64,000 nucleotides of DNA, taken from contig CM036239.1 of assembly GCA_020698575.1 (NCBI GenBank), forward strand, positions 16,462,763 through 16,526,762, written 5' to 3'. The number at the start of each line of letters is the position of its first letter. Position 1 is the stretch's first letter. A program made the translations under genes and the position numbers. Source of the stretch: Bostrychus sinensis (lineage: Eukaryota > Chordata > Actinopteri > Gobiiformes > Eleotridae). A model generated the notes under the pieces. It was given only the letters and a program-made list of their open reading frames with translations. It had not been told where the DNA came from and made no database searches. Positions 61,725-64,000 of this stretch are shown one piece after another.

Positions 61725-64000
61725 TCAGCAATCTGCCATGTAACGTCCTGAAGAAAAATAGGTAGATGCATTAGATTTGTATAACATCACAAGCTATGCT
61801 AAAAACAAACAAACAAACCTGTAGCAAATCTCTTCTTGGTGAGAGAAAGTCTGTAACCGGCCCCCTGCAGCTCCATGTCCACTCCTGACAGGGTGCTCCC
61901 TTCATTCATAAACTGCACTGCTAGAGTGGATGGGGTCGACGGACCATTTGAGAGCTCAAACTTGGCTCTCAGCGACCCAGAACCTGAGGTCAAACACAAA
62001 TAAATCAGAGAACCATGTACAACTCCGGAACCACTTCAAAATGACCAGTTTCTCAGGTTTTTTAGCCTGGCCTGCCAGACAAACTCTTTTCCTCTTCTAT
62101 ACAAAGAAGTTAGTCTGGTATCCCTTCGATAACATTTCGTTTCTGAGGCAGAACAATCACAGGCGGAGTAACCAATCAGAGAAAGGAAGGGCGGGATGTA
62201 AGCAGTGCACCGCTGACCCAACCCAACATCAATTCTTGCCATTTTTTTCATAAAACACCAGAATACGCTGCATTCTGAGCAGCTCCATACTTATTTATGA
62301 ACTGGGACAGCAGCAGGAGCCAGTTGTCCAAAGATTTGTGGGAGTGTTTTTTTTTTTTTTTATGCATTAGTTAATCATCAGGTGTCAACAGGAATTAACT
62401 GTTGGTAAAATGGCAAATAGACGAAGAAAAAAATCCCACAGAGGACTGCACAATAACACGGACTTCATCAGAACCAACAGGTGACAAAGAAAAGGCACTA
62501 AATGCCGTTTGCGCTACAGTGGTTACTTCTTCTGCTTTCATCAGACGAACGGCGGAACATCTGTAAACAGCTGTAATAGGCCAGTTCCAAATTGAACCAG
62601 AGAAATGCTTCCCTCCAAGAGGGGAACCAGACTGTCCTGCTTGCGAAAAGCAAGTATTTTCTTTAGAGCATAACTTCATAATAATGTTTTGACTAAAGAA
62701 CATTCAGATATGTTTCCTGAAAATACTTTTTTTAGAGCTGAATATTTTTTCAGAGCACATATGATAACAAATAATATTGAACCCTTACCTTCATTTTCAG
62801 ACTTGTCCGAGATGTCACTCAGTTTCCACAAACACTTATTCTGCTCGGAGTTCCTTCATGAAAAATATGAATGACACTCAGCACCTTTTACTCTATCCTG
62901 TTTAGTTTAGAGTTTCCAATCTGTGCTGCTGCTCACCAGATGGAGTTGGGAAGAGACTGCATGCCAGTTACCCCACCATCGACAGGTACCAGTATCTGGA
63001 CGTTGGTCAGGGGGCCGGGGGATGCCATGGAATCCGGATTGAAGCGGTAGTCCAACCTTAGATCTGTGGTACTTGCTGTACACTTCCAGTACACAGCCAG
63101 GTTCAGGGGAGTGGAGTGGATTCCATCAGTAAGCACCTGAATACAGCAGCAATAAAAAAAAATAGGTTAGCTTGTATCTTTTAAGAGCAGAAGAATAACA
63201 GGGTAATGATCAAGTCCATCTACAGTGATACTGACCTGGTATTTGAGTATGTCTACGTTGAAGTAAGAAGCTGAGGGGTTTTGCTCAGAGATCTTTCTGA
63301 GGTAGGACATCAGTGCTTGCATGTTGAAACAATAGTCCTTGCAGTCAGAATCACTTTGGGAAGGATCACTGAATAAAAACAAACCAACTATAACTATAAC
63401 GTAGAGTGTAAATTTATCTGGCTTTTTAGTTTGTACTGATATAATGTAAAATATATAACTAGTACAGCACAAATAATAAAGGCACATGGTCTGAGATGAA
63501 AAAATGAAAAAGATGTATGGTTGATTTGTTTAGTGGCCAAATCAAAACATATGGAATACTAAATGGGACTTTGGGACTAAAGATGTGAGATAAAATAATG
63601 TGTTCAATGATAGAGGTTTGGGGCTTGTTGTTATTTTACACTATAAAGTTGTTCAGAAGATGCATGGACTGCTGAGAGCCTGATCGTTAGCGTTTGGTGG
63701 AAAATATTTGCCTGACAGTTTAATGATAGGTTTATGTCAGATTACTAATTGAATTTCCTCCCACAGACGCAGTCTACATTTCCTCTGCTCTCTTTCACAT
63801 CATCATGTTGACATCTCTCTTTCACTTAACCACTGTTTTAACAAGTACACACGCTTACCACACAAATGTGCCTGTTTCAGCTCAGCTCCTCATACAAGCT
63901 TTTGAGAGTAGCTCACCTGTAAAGCAGCTGCTGGTTTGGCAGGATCTGCTCCAACCTGCTGGTGTTCTTGAGTTTAAAAGTGAGAGTGGCTGGTGAAGGG
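61725..64000 (-). CDS. FCHO2: F-BAR domain only protein 2, C-terminal six exons (partial)
   Basis: Exons in transcript order are 64000-63917 (runs off the edge), 63368-63236, 63136-62937, 62853-62789, 61983-61819 and 61747-61725. All have GT-AG borders and compatible phases, giving 222 residues and a TGA. They form the second half of the mu-homology domain: LEQILPNQQLLYSDPSQ, NPSASYFNVDILKYQ, STPLNLAVYWKC, VPVDGGVTGMQSLP, GSLRAKFELS and GYRLSLTKKRFATGRYMADC. The family's C-terminal domain binds cargo and adaptors such as EPS15 and intersectin, while its N-terminal F-BAR domain (off the window) bends membrane to start clathrin-coated pits. FCHO2 and not FCHO1 is supported by the ending (RYLADC in human) and by the TMEM174 neighbour. 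No defect is seen. Confidence 0.96.

Noticed and set aside
62060..62650. Possible repeat inside a FCHO2 intron (AGCCTGGCCTGCCAGAC start)
   Set aside because: It looks like a dispersed fish repeat, but I could not find convincing matching ends or a second copy in the window.

Overview
The window is vertebrate nuclear DNA, most likely from a teleost fish. It holds spliced genes with GT-AG introns, a long AT-rich gene desert, many simple repeats, tRNA-derived SINEs and small non-autonomous DNA transposons of types common in teleosts. There is no bacterial-style gene organisation. No species can be named from the sequence.

Five protein-coding genes are supported. In order they are ANKRA2 (+, 277-1914), BTF3 (-, 4164-6965), FOXD1 (+, 10294-11262, single exon), TMEM174 (-, 54310-55748) and the 3' end of FCHO2 (-, 61725 to beyond 64000). 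The set, its order and every relative orientation match, as one flipped block, the human 5q13.2 neighbourhood as I remember it (FCHO2, TMEM171, TMEM174, FOXD1, BTF3, ANKRA2, UTP15). TMEM171 was not found between TMEM174 and FCHO2. UTP15 would lie just off the left edge.

Layout: 1-2229 ANKRA2 with its 5' leader and poly(A) signal. 2251-3420 a TTAA-flanked MITE and a decayed Tc1/mariner relic between two convergent 3' ends. 3802-7966 BTF3 with a compact ETS/CRE promoter. 7967-10080 intergenic. 10081-11730 FOXD1. 11730-54300 a roughly 43 kb desert with no supported gene; it carries simple repeats, SINEs, hAT-like elements, two CpG-rich patches and several sequence blocks that could be regulatory. 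54310-55748 TMEM174. 55750-59600 intergenic with two decayed repeats. 59600-64000 FCHO2 3' UTR and its last six exons.

The genes do not form one pathway. ANKRA2 is an ankyrin adaptor, BTF3 is the ribosome-associated NAC beta subunit, FOXD1 is a developmental transcription factor, TMEM174 is a small two-pass membrane protein with PPxY motifs, and FCHO2 acts in clathrin endocytosis. The sensible reading of the long-conserved order is a regulatory landscape around FOXD1 that spans the desert. That is inference; no conservation data were available. I found no clear undescribed system. The best leads are the desert's CpG/CCAAT patches, the DR1 and NFI sites, and the transposon families.
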